From NCBI GenBank assembly GCA_903871875.1, contig CAIQIR010000128.1, positions 1 to 64,000 on the forward strand: a stretch of 64,000 bases of DNA. The letters run 5' to 3'. A model generated the notes under the pieces. That model saw only the letters and a program-made list of their open reading frames with translations, was not told the DNA's origin and searched no databases. The stretch is from an uncultured Schlesneria sp. Lineage in GTDB: Bacteria; Planctomycetota; Planctomycetia; Planctomycetales; Planctomycetaceae. The position numbers and the translations under genes were made by a program. Shown here piece after piece: positions 7,717-17,221 of the stretch (position 1 is the first letter of the stretch; each line of letters opens with the position of its first letter).

Positions 7717-9213
7717 ATGAAAGTCCAGCAGTTTCTTGAGCACCACGGGCTGAATCAAAACCCCTTCAGTCAGGAAGACGCCCAAACTGATCCGTTATTC
7801 CAAAAACTCTGTGCCGACGGCACCTTTCACCCGGCGTGGGACAAGATCTACGGCGATCCTTCGAACCCCTCCACGGCCGTTGTGTTCGGGGAAAAGGGCA
7901 GCGGAAAAACGGCGCTGCGGCTGCAAATTGTCGACCACACGGCCCGGTACAACGTTGAACATCCCGACCACCGGGTCTTCGTCGTGGACTACGACGATTT
8001 CAACCCCTTTCTCGACTCGTTCAATGAAAAGGTCGGCTGGGCGGGGGCTCGGCCCGAAAAGACCTTGCTCAAGTGGCGGCTGTGGGACCATATCGACTGT
8101 ATTTTGTCGCTGGCCACGACGCATATCGTCGACGACATCCTGAACGAAAAAGCCAAGGGCGAAGTCGGTCCGTTCCAGGTCGCAGCCGACAAGCTGTCCA
8201 ACCTGACGCGAGCCCAGAAACGGGATCTGCTATTGCTGGCGACGTTTTACGATCGCAGCACCGACATCGCCCAGCAAAATCGCTGGGCCAGTCTGCGACG
8301 CCGATTGGGATTCCCCAACTGGCGCAGCTACTGCGATTTCACGGTCGGCATTGGAGTCACGCTGGCGCTGTTCGGCATTCTGTTCCAACAGCAGAGCTTG
8401 AATCAATCGGGACGCTGGTGGGTGTGGCTGATTGTGCTGGCCGGATGGGCGCCCTGGCTGTGGCATCAGTCTCAAATGTTGCTGCTGTCCTGGAAGGTGT
8501 CGCGACAGATTCGGGTGCTTGATCGCCGCGTCAATCAATTGCGTTCCATCCTGTCGAACTTTGCCTCGAAGGATTTGATCGGTCAGCCGATTCCGGCCCG
8601 TGATCGCAGCGACGATCGTTACGAACTGCTGACGAAACTGCAGAACATTCTGGAAGGCCTGGGATTTGAATCGATCGCGGTGATTGTCGACCGCGTCGAT
8701 GAACCGCATCTGATTAATGGCTCGGCCGAACGGATGAAGGCGCTCATCTGGTCGATGTTCGACAATAAGTTTCTCAAGCACGCGGGGATCGGTTTCAAAC
8801 TCCTGCTGCCGATCGAAATTGGCTTCTTTTTGACGCGCGAAGACAAGTCGTTCTACGAACGTTCGCGACTCGACAAGCAGAATCTCATTCGCACGCTCGA
8901 ATGGACGGGCGAATCATTGTTCGATTTGGCCAATGACCGAGCACGCGCCTGTGCCACCAATCCCGATCCTTCTATCTCGGTCAAGAAGTGGTTCGAAGAT
9001 TCCATCAGCGAACCTGAACTGGTCAGCACCCTGGGTCGACTGCGTGTGCCCCGGCATTTGTTCAAATTCCTGCACCGGTTGCTGGTCGAACACTGTCATC
9101 GCTATACCGATGAATCGCCCAAGTGGCTGATCAACCGCGAGACCCTGCAGTCGTCGCTCGCCGTTTACATGCGCGATCTGGAAGCCTACGACCGGGGCTT
9201 GGGGACCGGTTGA
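7717..9213 (+). CDS. P-loop ATPase with central membrane segments
   Basis: 498 aa. Walker A at 58-65 (GEKGSGKT), with a Walker B-like stretch later (IAVIVDRVDE). Between them are two hydrophobic segments near residues 210-250 (VGIGVTLALFGILF and WWVWLIVLAGWAPWLW), so the ATPase domain is split by a membrane hairpin. The family is not one I can name; the architecture recalls KAP/STAND-like NTPases. The start ATG 7717 is chosen over a TTG at 7693. It stands alone with no obvious partner. Confidence 0.65.
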   Translation: MKVQQFLEHHGLNQNPFSQEDAQTDPLFQKLCADGTFHPAWDKIYGDPSNPSTAVVFGEKGSGKTALRLQIVDHTARYNVEHPDHRVFVVDYDDFNPFLDSFNEKVGWAGARPEKTLLKWRLWDHIDCILSLATTHIVDDILNEKAKGEVGPFQVAADKLSNLTRAQKRDLLLLATFYDRSTDIAQQNRWASLRRRLGFPNWRSYCDFTVGIGVTLALFGILFQQQSLNQSGRWWVWLIVLAGWAPWLWHQSQMLLLSWKVSRQIRVLDRRVNQLRSILSNFASKDLIGQPIPARDRSDDRYELLTKLQNILEGLGFESIAVIVDRVDEPHLINGSAERMKALIWSMFDNKFLKHAGIGFKLLLPIEIGFFLTREDKSFYERSRLDKQNLIRTLEWTGESLFDLANDRARACATNPDPSISVKKWFEDSISEPELVSTLGRLRVPRHLFKFLHRLLVEHCHRYTDESPKWLINRETLQSSLAVYMRDLEAYDRGLGTG

Positions 9214-9529
9214 TCCCTCCGGGAAATCGGTCGATCCCGCATTGCTGTCGACGAGATGCAGGATCGACGAAACCGCCGGGCAACGCCGCGGGACGATGCA
9301 CGATGCTCGCGACGGAATCGTCCTGGCCGGTCACGGCGTATTGCCGCGGTGAACCGCCGTGCAAATCCCTGTGTCATCTTCCAGGCTTCGGCCGGTTCTG
9401 GAGTGTCGCACGGGGGTGTCGATCGGCTATTCTCTCGTTTCTCCTATTTCTGATTTTGGATGGACCTGTTTTTGCGTGAGCCGGCACGCCTGGCTTTTCA
9501 TTCTCTTTTTCTCTTACGACGTAACTACT
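9214..9529. other. Intergenic, 316 bp
   Basis: Between the ATPase and the aminotransferase. The aminotransferase frame stays open into this region but reads as non-coding. Nothing recognised. Confidence 0.4.
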
Positions 9530-10639
9530 ATGAGCGAATCCTGGATCGCTAACCGGATGCACAAAATTGATGCCTCTGGCATCCGCAAGGTGTTTGACCT
9601 GGCGGTCAAAATGAAGAACCCGATCAACCTCAGCATTGGGCAACCGCATTTCGACACGCCGGAATCGGTGAAGCAGGCTTTGATTGCTGCGGTCGAAGGC
9701 GGAAAGAACGTCTATTCGGTGACCCAGGGCATTGCTCCTTTGCGTGACGCCCTGCAATCGCAGATCCAAACCCAATACGGCCACACCGATCGTCAGGTCT
9801 TCGTCACCAGTGGGACCAGCGGCGGCTTGATGCTGGCTCTGTCGACCCTGGTCAACGAGGGTGACGAGGTCATTGTGTTCGACCCGTACTTCGTGATGTA
9901 TAAGCATCTGGTCACGTTGGCCGGCGGGGTCTGCCGGATGATCAATACCTACCCGGATTTTCGGATTGACCTCGATCAGGTTCGCGCGGCCATCACGCCG
10001 CGAACGAAAGCCATTCTGTGCAATAGCCCGTGCAATCCGACCGGCTATGTGGCCACGGAAGCGGAACTGAAGGGGTTGGCGCAACTGGCCGCAGAGAAAA
10101 ACGTCTGCCTGATCAGCGACGAGATTTACCGCGTCTTCTGCTACGACCGTCCGTTCGTCAGCCCGGCCCAGTGGAACGATCAAACGCTGGTCATCGATGG
10201 TTTCAGCAAATCGCATTCGATGACCGGGTTGCGACTGGGGTTTGCCCACGGACCGGCTCACATTATTCAGCAGATGATCAAGCTGCAGCAGTTCACCTTC
10301 GTTTGTGCGCCGCAGCCCGTCCAATGGGCCGGTTTGGCCGCGATGCAGTGCGATGTCTCGGATCGCGTGGCCGATTACGCCCGCAAACGAAAATTCCTGA
10401 TCAAGGAACTGAGCAGCCATTACGACATCCGGGGTGCCGAAGGCGCTTTCTACCTGTTCGTGAAAGCACCCTGGGGAACCGGAACCGAATTTGTCGCGAA
10501 AGCGATCGAGAACGAATTGCTGATCATCCCCGGTAACGTGTTCAGTCAATACGACACGCATTTCCGAATCAGTTTTGCGGCCGAAGATCAGACGCTCGAA
10601 CGCGGTGTCGAAATCCTGAAGCGAATTGCCCGGAAATAG
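9530..10639 (+). CDS. PLP-dependent aminotransferase, class I/II
   Basis: 369 aa, fold-type I. The Schiff-base lysine is K227 in DGFSKSHSMTG, the pyridine-nitrogen Asp is D197 in ISDEIY, and NPTG (169-172) and the final Arg region (THFRISFA) are present. The family moves amino groups between amino acids and 2-oxo acids; the substrate cannot be read from the sequence (aspartate or aromatic type are both possible). The start at 9530 lacks a Shine-Dalgarno but begins the conserved N-terminus (MSESWIANRM). Monocistronic. Confidence 0.88.
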   Translation: MSESWIANRMHKIDASGIRKVFDLAVKMKNPINLSIGQPHFDTPESVKQALIAAVEGGKNVYSVTQGIAPLRDALQSQIQTQYGHTDRQVFVTSGTSGGLMLALSTLVNEGDEVIVFDPYFVMYKHLVTLAGGVCRMINTYPDFRIDLDQVRAAITPRTKAILCNSPCNPTGYVATEAELKGLAQLAAEKNVCLISDEIYRVFCYDRPFVSPAQWNDQTLVIDGFSKSHSMTGLRLGFAHGPAHIIQQMIKLQQFTFVCAPQPVQWAGLAAMQCDVSDRVADYARKRKFLIKELSSHYDIRGAEGAFYLFVKAPWGTGTEFVAKAIENELLIIPGNVFSQYDTHFRISFAAEDQTLERGVEILKRIARK

Positions 10640-10753
10640 GGGAAGGTCGGTTCCGACGCCCGGACCCGGTCGTCTCGGCTTGCACGAATGAGCTCCGCCA
10701 GCCAGACTCAGCGTCGATAACCAACCCGGCCCTTCCGTAGCACGATTGGCGCA

Positions 10754-12577
10754 ATGTCACTTCCCTCGATCGGACCTACCTCGCTCCTTCGCGCCTCGTT
10801 CGGCAGTCAACTGGTCGCCTGGTGCCTGGGGTTGATCGCCTGTCTGGCCGGGATGATCAATCTGATTGCCCAGTGGGATCGCGATCTGGCGAACGTCCAG
10901 TTCCTGATCCTGGTGGTCGCCCCGATTGTCTGGATGATCCATCGGCGAAAACGGACCGTCGCGCCAGTCGATACGTCGGCACCGGCCAATGACCGTCTGG
11001 CCTGGTGTCTGGCAGCCGTGGTGGGCCTGACGTCGTGGACCACCTGTTTCGTTGTCGGGCGCGATATGGTGCAACTGCCTCCCGCGTATCACGACGAATA
11101 CAGTTATCTGTTCGAGTCCAAGATCTTATTGTCGGGCGCGTTATCGGTACCCAGCCATCCGACGCATCCCGAGCTGTTTGACCAGATGCACGTCTTGAAC
11201 GAAGGCCGCATGGCCAGTCGTTATTACCCAGGGACCAGTCTCTGGTTGGCACCCTTCGTCGCCCTGGGGCATCCCTACTGGGGACAATGGCTGGCCAGTG
11301 CGCTGGCGTCGATGCTGGTGTTTTGGACCGGATATGAACTCGGCCGGCTGCGCGTCGCGCTGCTGAGCGGGTTCGCCTGTGCGCTGTCGCCCGGCGTGGC
11401 GCTGTTTGCCAATCTGTTACTGGCCCATCAAGCGACTCTCTTGGGGCTGAGTCTGTTCCTCTGGGCCTTTGTGAAGTGGCAGCGTACGCGCCGGCCGCGC
11501 GAGGTCTTGCTCGCCGGATGCGGGCTCAGCTTCGCGATGCTTTGCCGGCCCGCCACTGCGGCGGGTGTCGGACTGCCGTTTGGAATTCTGTTTCTCTACT
11601 GGCTGATCTTCGCTCGCGACGACGGGCAGCCGGTCGGTCGTGCGCTGCGGATGCGAACCCTGGTGGCGATGGGGCTGCCGCTGGTGGTCGGCTGGTGTGT
11701 CATGCTCGCTTACAACAAGGATGTGACCGGATCGTGGACGACATCGCCCTACCAGTTGTATACCGATACCTATTCGCCCCGGCATGTTTACGGCTTTAAT
11801 AACGTCTTGCGTGGCGACAAGAAACAGGGGCCGAAAGTCATCGATTCTTATGACCGCTGGGCTGCGAATCTGACACCCGAACTGGCCCTGACGAATGTTT
11901 GTAACCGTTGGATTGCCAGTTGGGTCTGGACGTTTGACGTGCTGCCACAACTGTTGAGCACGATCATCGTGCTGGGGGCGTGGCGTCGTGTTGATCGTCG
12001 TTGGCTGGCGATCGGCCTGGCGATTCTGTCACTGCATGCGATCCACGTGCCCTATTGGTACGCAGGAATCATGGGCTGGCATTACGTCTTTGAGACCGCG
12101 CCGCTGTGGTGCCTGCTGCTGGGACTGGCGACCGACCTGTTGTTTCGAGAGTGGCGTTTCAGTGGTCGCTGGCTGATGCCCGGCTGGTGGGCATTGTTAT
12201 TGGCGATCTCGCTGGCGGGGAATTACCTGCCGGCCCGTTTCTTGTTTCTGAATACGCTGGACATCCCGCGTGTCTCGGTCGGGATTGGCACGATTCAATT
12301 TCCACGTCGTCAATACGCCGAATTTGATCACTGGCTGCAATCGGCCGCGACGTCTCGACCGGCGATCATCTTGATCGAGCTCGATCCTGACGACCAGCAC
12401 GTCGATTACGTCGTGAACTCGCCGGGTCTAAGCGATCCCCTGCTCCGGGCTCGCTATCGTCGCGGCGTGACGGACATTGCGGCGGTGGCCGATGCCTTTC
12501 CCGATCGAGTCGTCTATGTCTGTGATCCCCGGCGCAAGTCCATCACGCGGTGGCCGCAGGCACCATCGGGCCAATGA
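10754..12577 (+). CDS. GT-C type membrane glycosyltransferase-like protein
   Basis: 607 aa with about ten or more membrane segments. The first periplasmic loop contains an acidic motif in PAYHDEYSYLFE, as in GT39/ArnT-like polyprenyl-phosphate-sugar transferases, followed by YYPGTSLWLAP. The family transfers sugars from lipid-linked donors outside the membrane; donor and acceptor are unknown. It ends at a bidirectional terminator shared with the convergent YTV-repeat gene. Confidence 0.7.
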   Translation: MSLPSIGPTSLLRASFGSQLVAWCLGLIACLAGMINLIAQWDRDLANVQFLILVVAPIVWMIHRRKRTVAPVDTSAPANDRLAWCLAAVVGLTSWTTCFVVGRDMVQLPPAYHDEYSYLFESKILLSGALSVPSHPTHPELFDQMHVLNEGRMASRYYPGTSLWLAPFVALGHPYWGQWLASALASMLVFWTGYELGRLRVALLSGFACALSPGVALFANLLLAHQATLLGLSLFLWAFVKWQRTRRPREVLLAGCGLSFAMLCRPATAAGVGLPFGILFLYWLIFARDDGQPVGRALRMRTLVAMGLPLVVGWCVMLAYNKDVTGSWTTSPYQLYTDTYSPRHVYGFNNVLRGDKKQGPKVIDSYDRWAANLTPELALTNVCNRWIASWVWTFDVLPQLLSTIIVLGAWRRVDRRWLAIGLAILSLHAIHVPYWYAGIMGWHYVFETAPLWCLLLGLATDLLFREWRFSGRWLMPGWWALLLAISLAGNYLPARFLFLNTLDIPRVSVGIGTIQFPRRQYAEFDHWLQSAATSRPAIILIELDPDDQHVDYVVNSPGLSDPLLRARYRRGVTDIAAVADAFPDRVVYVCDPRRKSITRWPQAPSGQ

Positions 12578-12580
12578 AAA

Positions 12581-12613
12581 AACGGGACGCAAACCGATGG
12601 TTCGCGTCCCGTT
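12581..12613. terminator. Bidirectional terminator
   Basis: Ten-bp perfect stem AACGGGACGC (12581-12590) with GCGTCCCGTT (12604-12613), plus inner pairing AACC/GGTT. It is flanked by an A-run on the left, giving U's on the minus strand. It lies between two convergent genes. Confidence 0.65.
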
Positions 12614-12649
12614 CTTGTGGTGCGGGTCAGACAGAGATCAAACTCGCGA

Positions 12650-14032
12650 TCAGATACTCAAACGGCTGGGCTTGTAGCGCGATTTCGAGATCGGGCCGGT
12701 GGAAACGGGATCCACAACCGGAGTGGAGAACTCGGCCGCGGGTGCGGCAACCGGTTGCATGTTCACCGGACCGTCTTGTGAGACGCCACAATTACCGCTG
12801 GCACAACCGCCGCTGGTGCCGCAGGAATTGCACGTTGCCGGGCAAACCGTTTGCGGAACCACTCGACAGACTTCGTAGTTTTCGACGCGTGGCACGCATT
12901 TCGACACCATGCGGGTGCAGGTTTCCTGCACTTCACGTGGGACGCAGCGGGCAACTCGCTTGGTCACGGTGAACGGTTCTTGTCGGCAGACGGTGTAAGG
13001 AATCCGGCAGGTCCGGGTTTCCATTACGGTTTTGCAGGTTTGAACAGGAACCTTGCGAGTACATTCTTCCGGAACCATCCGGCAGACGGTGTAAGGAACC
13101 TTCTGCACATGTGTTTCGCAGACGGTGCGGCAAGTCTTGACCGGAATCTGCTCGACCACTTCTTCTTGGACCATGCGACAGACCGTGTACGGCACCTTCG
13201 TCACGACACATTCGGGAACCATGCGGCAGACCGTGACGGGCACGACCTGGCGGACGATTTGTGCTTGATAAGTCGTGCAGGGAATCTGGCGTTCAACGAT
13301 GTTCGGGCACCAGACGCGTCGCGTGGTACAGATGGTGGTTGGCATCATGCAGATGACCGGGCAACCGCAGGGGCCGGGAACCAATCGTGGGCAACAAGGA
13401 CCGGGATAAGAGACCGGTTGTTGCGTCCATTGACCGCAATCCTGACGCATCGTGCGGTAAGTCGTACAGGGCTGCATCACCGTCTGGCAACGTTCCTGCT
13501 GGATGACTTCGGTCTGCTGACGCATGACTGTTTGTCGAACTTCGCGTTCGCAGGTTTGCGTCACGGGACGTTGAACGCAGCGACGCACTTCACGCATCGA
13601 CTGGTCCCAGACCACTCGCTGAGTCGTATAGGTCTGCTCGCGGCACAGGTTCTCGGTCACCGGTCGCATGACGGTATATCGTTCTTCGCGATCCGCCGTC
13701 TCGTACACCTGTCGCGCGACCTGGTACTGTTGTTCGCGATAGGCGACTTCGCTCACCGTCCGCTGACAGGTTTCTTGCACATCTTCGTAAGCAGTTTCGT
13801 AGACGGTCCGGCTGACGCTGTACTGCTGCGGTTCTTGAATCGTGTCGTAAACCGTGCGCTGGCAAGTTTGCCGTTCGACACGGCAGGTTTGGTAGCAACA
13901 CGATTGCTGGCACGCGGCCGCTGGACAACACCGGTAGCTCGCCGCTCCGCAATAGCTGCTCGCAGACACGGTCTGCGAAGATGCGGCAGCGAACACCAGC
14001 GCCACAATGGCACTGACCATCGCCCTCTTCAT
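12650..14032 (-). CDS. Cys-rich YTV-repeat secreted protein
   Basis: About 460 aa. A signal peptide (MKRAMVSAIVALVFAAASS) is followed by a mature protein with dozens of Cys. The C-terminal half has repeats of the form VPYTVCRMVPE, and the N-terminal half has related R-x-V-Y-E-T units. This matches the YTV repeat described from Rhodopirellula baltica; such Cys-rich proteins are proposed components of the planctomycete cell envelope. Start at 14032 chosen because GGGGA sits upstream and it begins the signal peptide. The antisense 444-codon ORF is a shadow of the repeat. Confidence 0.85.
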   Translation of the reverse strand: MKRAMVSAIVALVFAAASSQTVSASSYCGAASYRCCPAAACQQSCCYQTCRVERQTCQRTVYDTIQEPQQYSVSRTVYETAYEDVQETCQRTVSEVAYREQQYQVARQVYETADREERYTVMRPVTENLCREQTYTTQRVVWDQSMREVRRCVQRPVTQTCEREVRQTVMRQQTEVIQQERCQTVMQPCTTYRTMRQDCGQWTQQPVSYPGPCCPRLVPGPCGCPVICMMPTTICTTRRVWCPNIVERQIPCTTYQAQIVRQVVPVTVCRMVPECVVTKVPYTVCRMVQEEVVEQIPVKTCRTVCETHVQKVPYTVCRMVPEECTRKVPVQTCKTVMETRTCRIPYTVCRQEPFTVTKRVARCVPREVQETCTRMVSKCVPRVENYEVCRVVPQTVCPATCNSCGTSGGCASGNCGVSQDGPVNMQPVAAPAAEFSTPVVDPVSTGPISKSRYKPSRLSI

Positions 14033-14938
14033 AGTAAAGTCCCCCAATTAAACTTGGTTCACCGCCCAGAGGCGGCATCTATTCTTCACGCGGTTTCCAT
14101 CCGGGATGATGGCAGTCTCATCACCGCGCCTTGTCCCAATCGGTCGTTGTTCGGGTGTCAGTCAGCGGGGGCGTCGTCGAGGTGAACAAAATGGTCGCGG
14201 TGGAAACCGACCGACCAGCCGTTCACTTTGACAAGTCCGAACATCCCTGTCGCGTTGCTGACGTGACGCCGGAAATGATAAAGCGCGGGACAGGCGCACG
14301 CTTGAGACAAATTCTTGAAATCCGAGAAACCGAGACAAACGATAGAGTTCACCAAGTACAGACCGCATATTCAGTAGACCGTCATTCGTCCGCACGATCT
14401 ACGAAACAGGATAAGTTTGACTAACTTACCGAGATTCTGTTGATGATTCGCCTCAACCCCGATTACCGAAATCAACAGCCAGCTAGGCCCGTCACAACAC
14501 GCTCCACCCCACTCGCCCCAAGCACCCACTTTCTGATCGCCGAATCGGAAGGCGTGAGCGTTGCAATTCGGCAACATCAACGAAGGCTTGCGCACCCTCT
14601 CTGACTCCGCTCACAAGTGCACGTCGCCCACGCAAATGACGCGAACGAAACCGACTGGGGGCACCGCGCAGATCGGCGGGACGAATCGCCCCGGGGCAAT
14701 CTGCCTCGGCGGGGCAGATTGCCCCGGGGCGGAACCCACGCGCCCCGGATCCGACGCGCTTCACCGCTCATCGTGGCGTCAGTTGATGCTGCGCGGAATC
14801 GCTTGTTTTTCCGCGAAACGCGCCACTTTCCACGACCGTCGGTTCATCGGGATCGTTTGTCGCAACTGTTGGCATCGCAATTGCCTTAGCACAGTCTGTC
14901 CTTCCAGTTCGTGAAATCCCCGAACGGCGGAGAATGTC
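14033..14938. other. Intergenic, about 0.9 kb, with large hairpin
   Basis: Short ORFs here on both strands read as random. The only structure I see is the long inverted repeat at 14687-14731. The region should contain the promoters of the divergent YTV-repeat and receiver-domain genes. Confidence 0.5.
14687..14731. repeat. 19-bp perfect inverted repeat (REP-like)
   Basis: Arms 14687-14705 and 14713-14731 are exact complements with a 7-nt loop. The outer part CGCCCCGGGGC is itself nearly palindromic. No T-run follows on either strand, so it is not a standard terminator. It could be an extragenic palindromic repeat or a cruciform protein-binding site. Confidence 0.6.
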
Positions 14939-15385
14939 ATGCCCACGAATACTCATCAACGACCGCGTGTTGCACCGGCGACACCGGCGAAAAAGCCGAC
15001 CGCCAATAAACACCACATTCTGCTCGCCGAAGACGACGCGGAAATGCGGGCGATGTTGGCGCTGGCCCTGACACACGAAGGCTACATCGTGATCGAGTGT
15101 CGCGATGGCGAAGAATTGTCGCTGTGTCTCAGGGAGTCGTCGTTCCGCAATTCGGAATGCGTCGACCTGGTCATTTCCGACATTCGCATGCCGGGGATGA
15201 GTGGACTGGGCGTGCTCAAGATTCACGGATCCAAGTTGAGATGCCCACCCATCATTTTGATGACCGCGTTCGGTGACAACACCACGCGGAACGAGGCTCT
15301 CGCGGCGGGAGCCGTGGCCTTTTTTGACAAACCTTTTGGTCTGGAAGACCTGATCAAAAAAGTTCGCGAGATTGCCCCGCCGTAA
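14939..15385 (+). CDS. Stand-alone response-regulator receiver protein
   Basis: 148 aa: a basic, Pro-rich 25-residue leader followed by one REC domain. Acidic pocket AEDDAEM, phospho-acceptor Asp in LVISDIRMPGMSG, the switch Thr in ILMTAFGD, and the conserved Lys in FFDKPFG. No output domain, so it acts by protein contact or as a phosphate sink. CGGAG lies upstream of the ATG. No histidine kinase is nearby. The DegP-like gene follows after 89 bp; the stop overlaps a small GCCCCG/CGGGGC hairpin. Confidence 0.88.
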   Translation: MPTNTHQRPRVAPATPAKKPTANKHHILLAEDDAEMRAMLALALTHEGYIVIECRDGEELSLCLRESSFRNSECVDLVISDIRMPGMSGLGVLKIHGSKLRCPPIILMTAFGDNTTRNEALAAGAVAFFDKPFGLEDLIKKVREIAPP

Positions 15386-15474
15386 CGGGGCTGTGTTCGA
15401 GAACAGCACCACGGCTTGTCGTGGAAATCGTTTCACAATCAATTTTCCCAACATCGCTCCAAGGAGATCTCACA

Positions 15475-17007
15475 ATGAACCCTCGACCTGCTTACCCGAC
15501 AATCAGCGCGCTGCCCGGCCGCGTCATTGTTGCGACACTGCTCTTGCTGGGCGGACTCGGATACGCCGCCCGTGCGACGCCTCCGCATAACAATCTGGGG
15601 ACCACTCCCAGTGAAGAAAAGGCGATCAAGAATCTGGAACAGTCCGGACATGCCTTTGCTTCGATTGCCAGAAAGATCTCTCCCGCGGTCGTTTCGCTGA
15701 AAGTCGAAAAGAAGGTGGGTAACGAGATGTCGTCGGGCAATCTGCCAAATGACGATCAGTCCAATCCGCTGAATGACGAATTGCTCAAACGATTCTTCGG
15801 TGACCGCGTTCCCGATCAATTGCGTCAACGACCCACACCTGCGCCCACGCCGAAGCATGGCCAGGTTGGACAAGGTTCGGGATTCATCGTGTCGCAGGAT
15901 GGATATATCCTGACCAACCACCATGTGGTGGGCGATACGTCGAAGGTCATGGTCAAGCTGGCCGACGGTCGCGAAATGCTGGCCAAGGTTGTGGGTAGCG
16001 ATCCACAAAGTGACGTCGCCGTCATCAAGATCGATGCCACCAACCTGCCCACAATCACGCTGGGTGATTCCAACCAGACGGAAGTCGGCGAATGGGTGCT
16101 CGCCTCGGGTGCGCCTTATGGACTGACTCAGACCCTGACGGCAGGCATCGTCAGTGCGGTGGGTCGAAATAGTGTCGGTATCACTGACTACGAAAACTTC
16201 ATCCAGACCGACGCGGCGATCAACCCTGGTAACTCGGGCGGACCACTCGTCAATCTGCGAGGGGAAGTGATCGGGATCAATACGGCCATCTTCAGTCGCA
16301 ATGGCGGATCGGTGGGACTCGGTTTCGCGATTCCGATCGATATGGCCAAACAGGTTTACGACCAGATCGTCCAAAACGGCAGTGTCGTTCGCGCCTACCT
16401 GGGTGTGAGGATCCAGCCGTTGACCCCGGATCTGGCCGATCAGTTCAAGTTGAAAGATACGCACGGCGTCCTGGTGGGCGAAGTGCAGAAAGGAACACCC
16501 GGCGAAAAGGCGGGGCTGAAACAGGGTGATGTGATTGTTGATCTGGATGGCAAGAAGATTGAGGAAGCTGCCTCGTTCCGCAATGCCATCTCGATGAAAG
16601 CACCTGGAACCACGGTCAATCTGACAGTCGTTCGTGACGGTCACTCGGTCGCGATTCCAGCCAAACTGGAAAAGCTGCCGACTTCGGGAACGACAGCCGC
16701 GACCGAAGCGCCCAAGGCTTCGAATTCGTGGGGACTGTCAGTCCAACCGCTGACGCCGGAACTGGCCAAGAAGTTTGGTTATGCCCCCGACTCGGGTCTG
16801 GTGATTTCGGAGGTCGCTCCGAATTCTCCAGCCAGTGAAGCGGGCCTCGAACCCGGAATGCTGATCCAACAGGTCAATCGTCGAAGCGTCCGGACCGCGG
16901 ACGAATTCGATCAGGCGATCCATCAGGATCAAGATTCCAAATCGCTGTTACTGCTGGTGATGACCGATAAGGGGTCCCGGTTTGTGGTGCTGAAACCCAC
17001 GACCTGA
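15475..17007 (+). CDS. DegP/DegQ-type periplasmic serine protease
   Basis: 510 aa, normal Do-family length. Signal peptide or anchor around VIVATLLLLGGLGYAARA. Trypsin-like domain with catalytic triad H150 (TNHHVVGD), D180 (SDVAVIKID) and S254 (NPGNSGGPLV). Two PDZ domains follow (from IQPLTPDLADQFK and VQPLTPELAKKFG), each with the same lead-in. This family degrades or holds misfolded envelope proteins. AAGGAG at 15461-15466 fixes the start at 15475. Two hairpins follow the stop. A second, cytoplasmic-looking HtrA relative faces it from the other strand. Confidence 0.92.
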   Translation: MNPRPAYPTISALPGRVIVATLLLLGGLGYAARATPPHNNLGTTPSEEKAIKNLEQSGHAFASIARKISPAVVSLKVEKKVGNEMSSGNLPNDDQSNPLNDELLKRFFGDRVPDQLRQRPTPAPTPKHGQVGQGSGFIVSQDGYILTNHHVVGDTSKVMVKLADGREMLAKVVGSDPQSDVAVIKIDATNLPTITLGDSNQTEVGEWVLASGAPYGLTQTLTAGIVSAVGRNSVGITDYENFIQTDAAINPGNSGGPLVNLRGEVIGINTAIFSRNGGSVGLGFAIPIDMAKQVYDQIVQNGSVVRAYLGVRIQPLTPDLADQFKLKDTHGVLVGEVQKGTPGEKAGLKQGDVIVDLDGKKIEEAASFRNAISMKAPGTTVNLTVVRDGHSVAIPAKLEKLPTSGTTAATEAPKASNSWGLSVQPLTPELAKKFGYAPDSGLVISEVAPNSPASEAGLEPGMLIQQVNRRSVRTADEFDQAIHQDQDSKSLLLLVMTDKGSRFVVLKPTT

Positions 17008-17027
17008 TCCAGGCACCAGTCGGATCG

Positions 17028-17057
17028 CTTCCCGCCGCCAGCGATGGCGGCGGGAAG
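17028..17057. repeat. 13-bp inverted repeat after the protease gene
   Basis: Arms 17028-17040 and 17045-17057 are perfectly complementary, loop GCGA. No T-run. It is the first of two successive hairpins, the second being the terminator at 17079. Confidence 0.6.
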
Positions 17058-17078
17058 TCCTGACGCTGAGCTGACAAC

Positions 17079-17119
17079 GCGGGCCACCTGGTTTGACCAG
17101 GTGGCCCGCAATTGTTTTT
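17079..17119 (+). terminator. Rho-independent terminator of the DegP-like gene
   Basis: Perfect 13-bp stem 17079-17091 with 17097-17109, loop TTTGA, then AATTGTTTTT. A textbook intrinsic terminator on the plus strand. It lies between two convergent protease genes. Confidence 0.85.
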
Positions 17120-17221
17120 CGCCTTGGCGAATGTGGTGCTGATCCATTGATCTCGAACTGTCTGCATACAACAACTGTCTGAACACAGCCGGATCGGCAC
17201 GCAAGCGGACGATTCGCCGAC

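Noticed and set aside
9374-10561. 395-codon minus-strand ORF opposite the aminotransferase
   Set aside because: Shadow frame of a complete PLP enzyme.
12851-14185. 444-codon plus-strand ORF across the YTV-repeat gene
   Set aside because: Antisense of a repetitive Cys/Arg-rich gene; His/Asp/Leu-rich noise with no motif. The minus-strand product has a signal peptide and known repeats.
14561-14914. 117-codon plus ORF spanning the 19-bp inverted repeat
   Set aside because: Its Gly/Pro/Ala-rich middle is simply the translated hairpin; no ribosome site or family.
15439-16644. 401-codon minus-strand ORF opposite the DegP-like gene
   Set aside because: Shadow frame; the plus strand has catalytic triad, PDZ domains, ribosome site and terminator.
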